A stretch of DNA of 64,000 nt from Pelagicoccus enzymogenes (GTDB lineage Bacteria > Verrucomicrobiota > Verrucomicrobiia > Opitutales > Opitutaceae), in NCBI RefSeq assembly GCF_014803405.1, contig NZ_JACYFG010000051.1:248001-312000 (forward strand). Direction: 5' to 3'. Position 1 is the first letter of the stretch. Each line of letters starts with the position of its first letter. This document shows positions 1 through 8,055 of this stretch, one piece after another. A program made the position numbers and the translations under genes. The notes under the pieces were generated by a model. It worked only from the letters and a program-made list of their open reading frames with translations. It was not told the DNA's origin and ran no database searches.

Positions 1-1090
1 CCAATGACGCGGCGGTGAAGAGGCTGGCGATAACTTTGCCCCAGAAGCCGAAACCGGCGCCGGTGTGGATGAAGCGTACCCAGACGCGTGCTCGCAAGCC
101 GGGGCTGCGTTCGTAGAAGTCAATGGCTTTGAGAATCTTGCCGGTGTAGGGATCAACCTCCACAGGAGTCCACGCTCGGTTGGGCATGTAGTCGGGCTCG
201 ACGAGATTGAGGGTGACGGGGCGGGAGACTTCGCCATCTGCAGCGGGCTTTGGGAGGGCGAAACCGATGCTGGTCCACTCGGGGTAGGCGTCTTTGGTGG
301 ATTGGATGAGCTGGTCGAGTGGGATGGGCTGCGCTCCTTCGGGAGGCGTTGGGGTTTGGGCGGGTTCGGCTTTCATCATGTTGAAGGCGCGGCCTTCGGT
401 GGCTTCTTCGCCGAAGAGGGCGAAGGGGATTTTATGGCCCCATTCGTAGGAAATGACGACGGCGGTGGCGGAGAGGACGACAAGTCCAGGCAGGCTCCAA
501 AACCCGAATACGTTGTGCCAGTTCCAGTCGCGGGCTTTTCCGGAGGACTTCTTTTTGAGAAAGAGTCCGTTTTTGAAAAGGCGCCACTTCAGGACGCGGG
601 GCGTCCAGAGGTAGAGGCCAGTGAGGCAGAGGAGAAGAAAGGCGAGGTTGGCGGCTCCGTTGATGTGGCGGCCGATGATCCACGTTTCTTCGCCGTGGAA
701 TCCGAAGAATCGGTGGAGGACTTCCATGACTTGGATGATCTCGTGTGCCGTCTCGGTTTTGGTGTAGGCGAGCTCTCCGGTGTATTGGTTGACGTAGAGC
801 GGGTCGCCGTAGCTGACCATGAATTGGTAGGCGGCGTCCGAGGCGCTGGGCACGCGGATGTAACCTGTTTTAAAGTCGGGCTCTTTTTCGGCGACGATTT
901 GCAGAAGATCTTCGAGAGGCTTGGCCTGAGCGTTGGCAGGCGCTTCGACTTGGGAGATGTCGCGGTCGATCCAAGCGAAGATCTCCTCCTCGAAGGCGAT
1001 GCCGATGCCGGTGATGGACATGACGGCGATAACGATGCCGGAGATCAAGGCGGATACGAGGTGTATCCAGAATATGGTTTTTCGGAACAT
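1..1090 (-). CDS. PepSY-associated membrane protein (3' end outside window)
   Basis: Inner-membrane PepSY-type protein, truncated by the window edge. The start at 1090 gives MFRKTIFWIHLVSALISG, the usual first helix of this family, followed by a periplasmic PepSY domain, the motif WNWHNVFGFW in the central helices, and a second PepSY-like stretch ending in WVRFIHTGAGFGFWG just before the last helix. It lies 117 bp downstream of a TonB receptor in the same direction, with a terminator between. Family members next to TonB receptors are thought to act in reduction or handling of imported iron or heme; that role is inferred from context. Closely similar in layout to the proteins at 3312-4649 and 10432-11568. 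Confidence 0.85.
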   Translation of the reverse strand, partial: MFRKTIFWIHLVSALISGIVIAVMSITGIGIAFEEEIFAWIDRDISQVEAPANAQAKPLEDLLQIVAEKEPDFKTGYIRVPSASDAAYQFMVSYGDPLYVNQYTGELAYTKTETAHEIIQVMEVLHRFFGFHGEETWIIGRHINGAANLAFLLLCLTGLYLWTPRVLKWRLFKNGLFLKKKSSGKARDWNWHNVFGFWSLPGLVVLSATAVVISYEWGHKIPFALFGEEATEGRAFNMMKAEPAQTPTPPEGAQPIPLDQLIQSTKDAYPEWTSIGFALPKPAADGEVSRPVTLNLVEPDYMPNRAWTPVEVDPYTGKILKAIDFYERSPGLRARVWVRFIHTGAGFGFWGKVIASLFTAASL

Positions 1091-1148
1091 GGAGGTTACT
1101 TGGACAGAGGATATCGCGTGGCAAGCACGCTCCTACAAGGGGTTGAAA

Positions 1149-1174
1149 AAGCCGCCTCTAAGTCGAGGCGGCTT
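1149..1174 (-). terminator. Intrinsic terminator between TonB receptor and PepSY gene
   Basis: On the minus strand a 10-bp stem (AAGCCGCCTC / GAGGCGGCTT) is followed by a T-run. It sits after the receptor stop codon and before the PepSY start, so it should reduce rather than abolish expression of the downstream gene if that gene has no promoter of its own. Confidence 0.8.
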
Positions 1175-1207
1175 GGGATCAATGAATACAGCCTAATCTG
1201 TTTCTCA

Positions 1208-3247
1208 CTAGAACTTGTAGGAGGCCGAGAGGCGGATGTCGCGGCCGGGTTCGTAGGCTCCGATGATGGACTCGTAGTCGGGGATGTGGGAGAAGTCTTC
1301 CATGCTGCCGTGGCTGCGGTAGAGCTTGTCGAAGACGTTCTTCACGGTGAGGTTGAGCGTCACGTTTTCGACGAAGCTTGGCGTCCAGCCGAGGTAGAAG
1401 TCGTGGGTGCTGTAGCCGGGCTTGTCGATGCTGCCGGTGGTGTCGCCGTAGGCGGTGGAGGGGATCAGGACTTGGATGTCGTCGACTCCTTCCACGAGGC
1501 GTACGTTCCAGCCGAGGTCGAGCTGCGGGCTGGCTTTGTAGAAAGCGTCGAGGACCCAGGTGCTGCCCATGGTGGCGGCGATGGAGCCGTACTGGTAGCG
1601 GGTGGCTTGGTGTCCGTTGACGGTTGTATCCGCATTGTCATACAGGAGGCTTATGTTGTAGTTGTCGGCGCTGTAGCTGGTGCGGGCGTAGAAGCCTTCG
1701 GTCTCGAGTTGTCCGAGGTTGGTGTAGAAGGTGCCCCAGGGGACGGAGCGGAGCGCGTCCTTGTCGGCTTCTTCGGTGTTTACGATGATGTCGTCGATCT
1801 TGTTCTTGAAGAGTCCGAACTCGAAGGAGAATCCGTCCTTGGCGTAGTTGATGGCGACTTCGTTGTTGCGGGCCGACTCGCCTTTCAGGTCGGGGTCGTT
1901 GTTGGAACCGTAGCGGCCGTTCCATTCCCAGAGCTTGAAGGCGTCGTTGATTTCTGGACCGCGGAAAGCGCTGGCTGAGCCGGCGGTGATGGTGACTTCG
2001 GGCGAGACGGTGTAGACGACGCCGAGGTTCGGGCTGAAGTCGTCGTTGCTGATCTTCTGGCCTTGCAGGTCGTTGAGCTCGTAGTCGTCGAAGCGGGCTC
2101 CGAGGGTGACGACGAGGTTTTCCGAGGCTTGGATGCGGTCTTGGATGAAGAGGCCTTTCACGTCGGCGTCCTCTTGGCCGTCGAAGCCTGCTCCGAGGGT
2201 GCCGGATACGATCTTGTCCTCACGGTAGTCGAGGCCGTAGGTGAACTCGTGGATGCCGGCGTTTTGGGAGTTGGCGAGGTAGAGCTGCTTGCTCTCGATG
2301 TTGCCGTGGTAGGGGTCCTCGGCACCTTGACGGATTTCGCCTTCGGTGAAGCTGAGGCGGGTGTCGAGGTTGAGCCATTCGTTTTGCTCGGAGTCGAGCG
2401 TGTAGCTGAGCACGGCGGTGTTGCGCTCGGATTCGAGGTAGAGGAGTGGATTTCCTGGGCCGACGAAGGACCATTCGGGGCGGCGGAGGTGGTCGCCGGA
2501 CTCGAGGATGTTTTCGTAGCTGAACTCGAGGCGCTGGCCGTTGCTGAGCTCGCCTACGATCTTGCCGAAGAGGACTTCCTGCTCGGAGTTGGAACCGGGG
2601 GAGGCGTTGCCGTCGGCGTCTTCGAGGTCTTCGTGCTCGGAGGTGACGTAGCTGGCGAGTCCGCTCCAAGCGTCGTTAAATTGTCCATACACGGTGCCGC
2701 TGGCTTTGAAGCCGTCGGTGTTGTCGAAATAGCCGTACTTGAAGAGGCCGCCGAACTGCTGGTCGTCGCGGAGGAGGTCGGACGGGTCCTTGGTGACGAA
2801 GCGGATGGCTCCGCCGAGGGCGCCGGGGCCGTCGGTGGCGTTACCGATGCCGGACTGGATTTCGACGCGCTTGAGCAGCTCGGGCTCGAGCACGTTGCGT
2901 CCGAGGTGGTGGAAGAGGGCTCCGGATTGGGACGCGCCGTCCACGCTGACGTTGAGCATGGCTTCGCCGATGCTGCGCACGTAGATTTTCTGGGCGACGG
3001 CAGTGGAGCCGCCGACGGTGATGCTCGGGTCGAGCGAGAGGGCGTCTTCCAGGTCGGTGGCCTGGCGCTGGGAGAGGTCGCGCTCGGTGATCTGGAGAAT
3101 CTTTTGCACGCCATCGGCCTGGACGGTGAAAGGAGCTAGGTCGAAGACCTCGTCGCTCTGAGCGGAAAGAAGATTCGAGAAGCCGAGCAAGGTAGCCGCT
3201 ACGAGAATTGAATTGTATTTATAGTTTGGTGACATCTGTTCAGTCAT
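1208..3247 (-). CDS. TonB-dependent outer-membrane receptor (heme/siderophore type)
   Basis: Outer-membrane active transporter. A signal peptide ends near LLSAQS, followed by a TonB-box-like segment (EVFDLAPFTV), a plug domain with IYVRSIGEAMLNVSVDGA and LLKRVEIQSGIGNATDGPG, and a beta-barrel ending in LRLSASYKF-like aromatic residues (IRLSASYKF). Substrate is not determinable; the plug resembles heme/iron receptors. It heads a pair with the PepSY gene at 1-1090. A GTG at 3265 would extend it, but the predicted -10 (3267-3272) puts transcription start near 3260, so ATG 3247 or ATG 3235 is more likely. Same subfamily as the receptor at 11676-13706. Confidence 0.9.
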   Translation of the reverse strand: MTEQMSPNYKYNSILVAATLLGFSNLLSAQSDEVFDLAPFTVQADGVQKILQITERDLSQRQATDLEDALSLDPSITVGGSTAVAQKIYVRSIGEAMLNVSVDGASQSGALFHHLGRNVLEPELLKRVEIQSGIGNATDGPGALGGAIRFVTKDPSDLLRDDQQFGGLFKYGYFDNTDGFKASGTVYGQFNDAWSGLASYVTSEHEDLEDADGNASPGSNSEQEVLFGKIVGELSNGQRLEFSYENILESGDHLRRPEWSFVGPGNPLLYLESERNTAVLSYTLDSEQNEWLNLDTRLSFTEGEIRQGAEDPYHGNIESKQLYLANSQNAGIHEFTYGLDYREDKIVSGTLGAGFDGQEDADVKGLFIQDRIQASENLVVTLGARFDDYELNDLQGQKISNDDFSPNLGVVYTVSPEVTITAGSASAFRGPEINDAFKLWEWNGRYGSNNDPDLKGESARNNEVAINYAKDGFSFEFGLFKNKIDDIIVNTEEADKDALRSVPWGTFYTNLGQLETEGFYARTSYSADNYNISLLYDNADTTVNGHQATRYQYGSIAATMGSTWVLDAFYKASPQLDLGWNVRLVEGVDDIQVLIPSTAYGDTTGSIDKPGYSTHDFYLGWTPSFVENVTLNLTVKNVFDKLYRSHGSMEDFSHIPDYESIIGAYEPGRDIRLSASYKF

Positions 3248-3295
3248 GTGGGATTGGTATCCCACTAGACTGAACTATCTTGTGCGCTTTCGCTA

Positions 3296-3329
3296 CCCCG
3301 AGCGGGATGAACTACACTCCGATCGGGAT
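3296..3329 (-). promoter_or_regulatory. Tandem 13-bp direct repeat, 21-bp spacing, upstream of TonB receptor
   Basis: Two copies (plus-strand CCCCGAGCGGGAT at 3296 and CTCCGATCGGGAT at 3317) in the same orientation and 21 bp apart. The distal copy overlaps the last codons and stop of the PepSY gene at 3312-4649. The same element precedes four other receptor genes in this window. Likely operator for an activator; the -10-like hexamer at 3267-3272 is weak here. Confidence 0.8.
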
Positions 3330-4649
3330 CTTTTCTGCTGCGGTTTTCCTGGCTTCAGTTTTAAGCTTCTTTCGTTTTGGAAAAAAGCGTCTCCAGCTGA
3401 GGGCTAAGCCCGTGTAGACAAGTACGATCCCGGCGAGGCAACCGAGAAAGGCGATTGTTTTGCCGGGTAGAAGTCCGGCTTCGCCAGTGTGTATGGCCCG
3501 GATGGATGACCGTAGTTTGGCGCTCAATGGCCACTCGGAGGCGCGATCTTCACCGAGGATTTCTCCAGAACGCGGGTCGATGAGGATGCGCGAAGGACTG
3601 AGGGGGAACCAATCGCCTGCTAGGTCAATGGAGATCGTTTGGCCGGAGGCTCCTCCGCCACCGCCGCCGCGGTTTTGGTCTTCAACGCTTCTATGAGAGT
3701 GACCTCCGCCACCTCCGTGAGAATGGCCGCCTTCACCCGCTCCTTGACCGCCGCGGCGATCTTGGCCGCCTGCAGCTCCGCCTTGACCTTCTCCCCCTCT
3801 GCCTTGTCGACTCGAGGAAGTGGGAAGGGTGATGCTCTCCCAGTTTTGATTCCAAGACTGGGCGATCTGGTAGCGACTCTCAAGCGAGAGTGGACGCCCT
3901 CTCTGGGGCGCGTCCGTTTCCGATGTTTGTTCCACCGGGGCTCTTGATCGTGAGGGGCCAAGCAGATCGGTTGCTAGATCGCGGGCCCAACCGTATGAAA
4001 AAACGGTGCCGGTGATGGCCATGATCAGAATGGGAATGAGTGCCCAGAATCCGAATACGTTGTGCCAATTGAAATCACGTGCCTTGCCTTTGGCGGAAGT
4101 CTTGAGCAGGAGTACGGAGCGAAAAATTCGCCATTTCCAAACTTTGGGGAACCAAAGGTAGAGTCCTGTGAGGCCAAGTCCGATGAAGGAGAGGTTGGCG
4201 ATGCCGGTGATGGCCTTGCCGGTGGAGCGGTGCTCTTGGCTGGAGGTGAGCCAGCGGTGCCATGCGAACATGGTTCGGAAAAACTGTCGTGTTCCGGTGG
4301 CGGGCGATTCGAAAAGCTCTCCAGTGTAGGGGTTGAGGTAGCGGAAGTCACGGCGTCCGAGCTGGATCTTCCAGACGGTGTTGGGATCCTTTTGGGCGAC
4401 GATTGCGGAGAGGCTTGCGGCTAACTCGGGGGCGAGCTGCTCTTTAGCGCGAGATAGAAGTTCGTCGATCTCGAGTGGCTGGCTGTCGGGCTGTGGGGGA
4501 GCGATGCGGGTGACGTCCCGCTCTGCCCATGCGATGACTTCGTGTTCGAAGGCGAGAGCGGCTCCAGTGGCGCAGAGGGCGCCGATGATGAGGCCGGATA
4601 CGATGCCGAATGCTAGGTGTATCCAGAAAATTATTTTTCGGAAGTTCAC
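3312..4649 (-). CDS. PepSY-associated membrane protein with His/Gly-rich insert
   Basis: 445-aa inner-membrane protein. N-terminal helix MNFRKIIFWIHLAFGIVSG, PepSY domain with the NPYTGELFES turn, central helices with FNWHNVFGFWALIP, and a last helix near LLPGKTIAFLGCLAGIVLVYTGLALSW. Around residues 280-340, in the large periplasmic domain, there is a low-complexity insert rich in Gly, Gln and His, including GHSHGGGGGHSH, which the sister proteins lack; it could bind a metal. It lies 77 bp downstream of the TonB receptor at 4727-6784 in the same direction and is probably co-transcribed with it through a terminator. Confidence 0.9.
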   Translation of the reverse strand: MNFRKIIFWIHLAFGIVSGLIIGALCATGAALAFEHEVIAWAERDVTRIAPPQPDSQPLEIDELLSRAKEQLAPELAASLSAIVAQKDPNTVWKIQLGRRDFRYLNPYTGELFESPATGTRQFFRTMFAWHRWLTSSQEHRSTGKAITGIANLSFIGLGLTGLYLWFPKVWKWRIFRSVLLLKTSAKGKARDFNWHNVFGFWALIPILIMAITGTVFSYGWARDLATDLLGPSRSRAPVEQTSETDAPQRGRPLSLESRYQIAQSWNQNWESITLPTSSSRQGRGGEGQGGAAGGQDRRGGQGAGEGGHSHGGGGGHSHRSVEDQNRGGGGGGASGQTISIDLAGDWFPLSPSRILIDPRSGEILGEDRASEWPLSAKLRSSIRAIHTGEAGLLPGKTIAFLGCLAGIVLVYTGLALSWRRFFPKRKKLKTEARKTAAEKIPIGV

Positions 4650-4674
4650 GGAATTGCGTTAGTTGTTCGGAAAG

Positions 4675-4705
4675 AGAGAAAAGGCAGAAACGTTGCTCCT
4701 GCCTT
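4675..4705 (-). terminator. Intrinsic terminator between TonB receptor and PepSY gene
   Basis: Minus-strand hairpin with AAGGCAG / CTGCCTT arms and a TTTTCTC tail, located between the receptor stop (4727) and the PepSY start (4649). Third instance in the window of the same arrangement. Confidence 0.7.
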
Positions 4706-4726
4706 CAGTGAGATTGGCGGACCGAC

Positions 4727-6784
4727 TTAGAACTTGTATTCGAAGGCGATCTTGGCGTTTCGTCCCATAGCGGTATCCAAGGTTTGGTACACTTGGTAGG
4801 ACTTATCGGCGAGATTATCGACGCGAGCGCTGACCTTGGTGGTTTCGTTGAGCTGGTAGCTGGCGAACAAGTTAACGAGCTGGTAGGAGTCGCGGACCAT
4901 GCGCTCGACGACGGTTGGATTCGTCTGGTCTGTCATGTCTTGCTCGAAAGCTCCGGAGAATTTCGTTTCGGCGCCGATGGTGAGCTTGTTTTCGGCGAGT
5001 CGCAGTCCGGCGAAGAGGAAGGCGGACCAAGGTTGGTTTTGGATGGGGTCGCCGGGTAGGCCAGTGCCGACCTTTTCACGGTCGCGCTTGTCGTAGGTGG
5101 CTCCGAGGAAGTAGCGAGGAGTGGAATAGCGTAGCTCGAACTCGATTCCTTCCAGAGAGTCTGAGCCAACGTTGGACAAGGTATTGTACTCGGGGTCGTC
5201 CGTAGCGACGCTACCGATGAGATCGAGGATGTCTTGCTGGTAGTAGGCGATACGGGCTCGCAGCATGTCCTCGTTGGTGAACAGTCCACGCACGAGGCGT
5301 TGGATGCCGAGTTCCCAGGTTTCGGAAGTTTCGGGATCAAGATTGGGATTGGGCTTGGTGCCGGGCGATAGTTGTCCGCGACGCGTGCTTGGCTCGGAGG
5401 ACAGAAAGGCTTCGCGGAGGGTAGGGATGCGGAAACCGGTTCCGTAGCTGGAGAAGAGTGTCAGGTCCTTGAGTTTATCGCGGCGGGAGAATGGCGAGTA
5501 TTCGACTCCGAAACGCCCGGAGAGGTTTCCCCCAGAGAGTTCGACTCCGCTGTTGTCCGACATTTCGAAATCGTCGTAGCGGAGCCCTGAGAATAGGGAT
5601 AGGCTCGGATTGACGATATGGCTGGTATTGAGAAATAGCCCCGCTTGCTGGCGAGTTCCGCCAGGATCCCTGCTGGCCTCGGAGTTTAGGGATTCCTCGC
5701 CTTCGAGCGATACGAGATCGTCGTGGAAAAGGTCGAAGCCATAGTTCAGGTTGTGCGAGACTTGGCCTGGTTGGAGGCGGGAAGAGTTGTGTAGGCTGAA
5801 GCCGTAGGTTTCGATGTCGTGGAAGGTTAGGGCTCCAGTGTCGAGGCGCTCTTCCATCCGCTCGTTGGTGGTGTGGTAGGCGTTGGCGTTGAGGTCGAGC
5901 CACTCGATGGCGTCGCTGGTGGCGGAATAGTTCGCGGTTAATGTTTTTGTGGATACGTCTTCAGCGCTGGTGTTTCCATAACGCAGTTGGCCGCGGGCGT
6001 AGGCTCCGCTGCCTTCGTACTCTGCTTCGTTGTTTTGGAAGCTGAGTTTGAGGCTCTGTTGATCGTTTGACTCGAACTCTGACTTGAGGAGCAGGCTGTT
6101 GGATTTCGATCCGGAGGCGAGCACCTCTTCGCCTTCGCCGTTCTCGTAGTTACCGAATTCGCGGGCGGAAAGTGCTGCGAGGAAGGACCATTTTTCGTTG
6201 GCTTGGATGGCGGATGCGATAGTGCCGTGCTTACCATCTCCGTTTTGCTCGTAGCCGCCTGAAAGGAGGCCGCCGGTAGCGCGACCGCGAAGCAAGTCGC
6301 TGGGATCGATGGTGCGGAAGGAGACGGAGCCGGCGAGGGAGCCGCCCCCTTTTTTGGAGGAAGCGGGGCCGCGGATGACGGAGGCGGACTTGAGCAGGGC
6401 TCCGTCGACCATGACGCGGGTGGTGGCGGAGCCATGGTTATGGTCGATCTGGTTCTGCAGGGCGCCGTCGACGTCGATGGCGACGCGGCCGGAACCTTCG
6501 AGTCCGCGCACGTTGATACGGAAGGCTTGGCGTCCCCCTTCGTTTAGCCCGGTGACACCGGCGGTGTAGTTGAAAAGGTCGACAGCAGTGGTGCCTTGTT
6601 GGCTCTGGATGAGCTCTTGGTCGAGATGAGTGAGGGCGTCGGTATCAGCCAAGCCTGGATTCTGGTCGGCTACAACTTGGTAGGGATCGAGCTCGACGAC
6701 ATCATTCTCTTGAGAAAAGGCCAGAGGCGCGAGGAGGAGGGCAGCTGCGAAACTCGTTTGTTTGATGTAGGAACGGTAGCTCAT
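4727..6784 (-). CDS. TonB-dependent outer-membrane receptor (hemin-receptor-like)
   Basis: 685-aa receptor. Signal peptide MSYRSYIKQTSFAAALLLAPLAFSQ, TonB box near DVVELDPYQVV, plug with INVRGLEGSGRVAIDVDGA and SASVIRGPASSKKGGGSLAG, then the barrel ending NAKIAFEYKF. The plug layout is that of heme/hemoglobin receptors (HmuR/ShuA-like), which is an assignment by general resemblance only. The ATG at 6784 fits a predicted -10 at 6811-6816 and a leader of about 20 nt. Followed by PepSY gene 3312-4649. Confidence 0.9.
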   Translation of the reverse strand: MSYRSYIKQTSFAAALLLAPLAFSQENDVVELDPYQVVADQNPGLADTDALTHLDQELIQSQQGTTAVDLFNYTAGVTGLNEGGRQAFRINVRGLEGSGRVAIDVDGALQNQIDHNHGSATTRVMVDGALLKSASVIRGPASSKKGGGSLAGSVSFRTIDPSDLLRGRATGGLLSGGYEQNGDGKHGTIASAIQANEKWSFLAALSAREFGNYENGEGEEVLASGSKSNSLLLKSEFESNDQQSLKLSFQNNEAEYEGSGAYARGQLRYGNTSAEDVSTKTLTANYSATSDAIEWLDLNANAYHTTNERMEERLDTGALTFHDIETYGFSLHNSSRLQPGQVSHNLNYGFDLFHDDLVSLEGEESLNSEASRDPGGTRQQAGLFLNTSHIVNPSLSLFSGLRYDDFEMSDNSGVELSGGNLSGRFGVEYSPFSRRDKLKDLTLFSSYGTGFRIPTLREAFLSSEPSTRRGQLSPGTKPNPNLDPETSETWELGIQRLVRGLFTNEDMLRARIAYYQQDILDLIGSVATDDPEYNTLSNVGSDSLEGIEFELRYSTPRYFLGATYDKRDREKVGTGLPGDPIQNQPWSAFLFAGLRLAENKLTIGAETKFSGAFEQDMTDQTNPTVVERMVRDSYQLVNLFASYQLNETTKVSARVDNLADKSYQVYQTLDTAMGRNAKIAFEYKF

Positions 6785-6839
6785 GTTTTGCGGATGGAAA
6801 TGAGCGTCACATCATGTATGAAATATGGCGAGAGTTCTG

Positions 6840-6873
6840 CCCCGAGCGGGATTTTTGGCGCCCCGAACAGGAT
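6840..6873 (-). promoter_or_regulatory. Tandem 13-bp direct repeat, 21-bp spacing, upstream of TonB receptor
   Basis: Plus-strand copies CCCCGAGCGGGAT (6840) and CCCCGAACAGGAT (6861). On the minus strand the -10-like CATGAT lies at 6816-6811, the same offset from the repeat as at the other receptors. No consensus -35 is present, as expected for an activator-dependent promoter. Confidence 0.85.
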
Positions 6874-7044
6874 TATCGTTTTCGCTCAGCGAAAAAGAGA
6901 GGCGGCTTCGCCGCTAGTAGGGAGCTAGAGTGAATCGCCTGTTCCGCTGTTTGAGAAGGGCTTGGAGCAGGCCCGTCCGTTGCCTTCGGCTATGGAGGGT
7001 AGACTGCTCCACGGTACAGATTCGGCTGAGGAGCGGAGCGGGGC

Positions 7045-7956
7045 TTAAATCTTCTCGATGCCGCGTAGGGTGGTGAAGCAGGTGTCGCGGTTGAGCTTGA
7101 GGAAGGCTTCCATGTAGGCGAGTTGTCCGCGGGATTTGTCGGTAGCCATGTAGAGGTTGGCGAAGAGGCCGTTGCGGCGGATTGGGAGTTGGGCAATGTA
7201 GTTGCTGTCCAAATACGGTTGTACGGCCCAAGTGGCCATGGCGGCGATGCCGCGTCCGCTGGCCACTAGCTGCAGGATGGCGACGGTGAGTTCGGTGGTG
7301 CGGCGTTTGGGAGTGACGCCAGCGGGACCGAGAACCTCGCGAAGGATGTCGAGGCGTTCGCAGTCGATGGGGTAGGTGATGAGGGTTTCGTTGCGGAAGT
7401 CTTGGGCTGTGAGGTAGTCCTTTTGCAAAAGCGGGTGTTGGTGGGGAAGGAGGGCCCGCACCTCGTAGCGGAAAAGGGGATGGTAGGCGATGCCTTTGCG
7501 GGGCTTGGCGTGGGAGACTATGGCGAGGTCGGCCTTGTCGGCGTCGATGAGATCGACGGGGTCTTCGTGGAAGCCGCCGATGAGGTCCATCTCCACTTCG
7601 GGCCAGTCGTGGCGGAAGGCGTCCATGGAAGGCATGAGCCAGTCGAAGCAGGAGTGGCACTCCACCGCAATGCGGAGTTGCCCGGCTTGGCCGTCGCGCA
7701 GGCGGGCGAGGTCCCGTTCGTTTCGGTCGAGCGCCGAGAGGACGTTGTAGGCGGTTTCGAGCAGGCGGAAGCCGAGCGGGGTGAAGCGGATGGGCTTTGT
7801 TTTGCGTTCGAAGACGAGTCCGCCGGCGTGTTCCTCGATGTCGGCCATCTGGCGGGAGACGGCAGGTTGCGAGAGGTGCAGTTCGCGTCCGGCTCGGGCG
7901 AGATTGCCGGCGTCGGCGAGTTTGGTGAGGAGGTGAAAGTGTCGGATTTCGAGCAT
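7045..7956 (-). CDS. metR: LysR-family regulator, MetR-like
   Basis: 303-aa LysR-type transcriptional regulator. N-terminal winged helix-turn-helix (residues 1-60, with LARAGRELHLSQPAVSRQMADIE) and a type 2 periplasmic-binding-like effector domain (about 90-300). Divergent from metE with 99 bp between starts and a palindromic operator in between, the classic MetR-metE arrangement, in which MetR responds to homocysteine. Identity as MetR rests on the context plus overall similarity; the effector is inferred. Confidence 0.88.
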   Translation of the reverse strand: MLEIRHFHLLTKLADAGNLARAGRELHLSQPAVSRQMADIEEHAGGLVFERKTKPIRFTPLGFRLLETAYNVLSALDRNERDLARLRDGQAGQLRIAVECHSCFDWLMPSMDAFRHDWPEVEMDLIGGFHEDPVDLIDADKADLAIVSHAKPRKGIAYHPLFRYEVRALLPHQHPLLQKDYLTAQDFRNETLITYPIDCERLDILREVLGPAGVTPKRRTTELTVAILQLVASGRGIAAMATWAVQPYLDSNYIAQLPIRRNGLFANLYMATDKSRGQLAYMEAFLKLNRDTCFTTLRGIEKI

Positions 7957-7982
7957 GGGAGGAGGCGATTGGATTCTATTAA

Positions 7983-8030
7983 CATGCGCTTAGCGCATGA
8001 GGAACATAGAAACAAACGATTTTGCGCATG
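7983..8030. promoter_or_regulatory. MetR-type operator in metR-metE intergenic region
   Basis: A perfect dyad CATGCGC-TTA-GCGCATG (7983-7999) is followed 25 bp later by a third copy of the half-site GCGCATG (8024-8030), each of the last two followed by AGG. The -10-like TAGTAT (8044-8049) places the metE transcription start at or next to its ATG at 8056, so metE mRNA may be leaderless; no Shine-Dalgarno is seen. Confidence 0.65.
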
Positions 8031-8055
8031 AGGGATTTCGCGATAGTATATTGGC

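Noticed and set aside
65-1978. Long plus-strand open frame opposite the PepSY and TonB genes
   Set aside because: Its protein is Gly/Val/Glu-rich and shows no motif; the minus strand carries recognisable PepSY and TonB genes. It is the antisense shadow of high-GC codon use. The same holds for the long plus-strand frames at 2063, 11613, 19949, 39837 and 42213.
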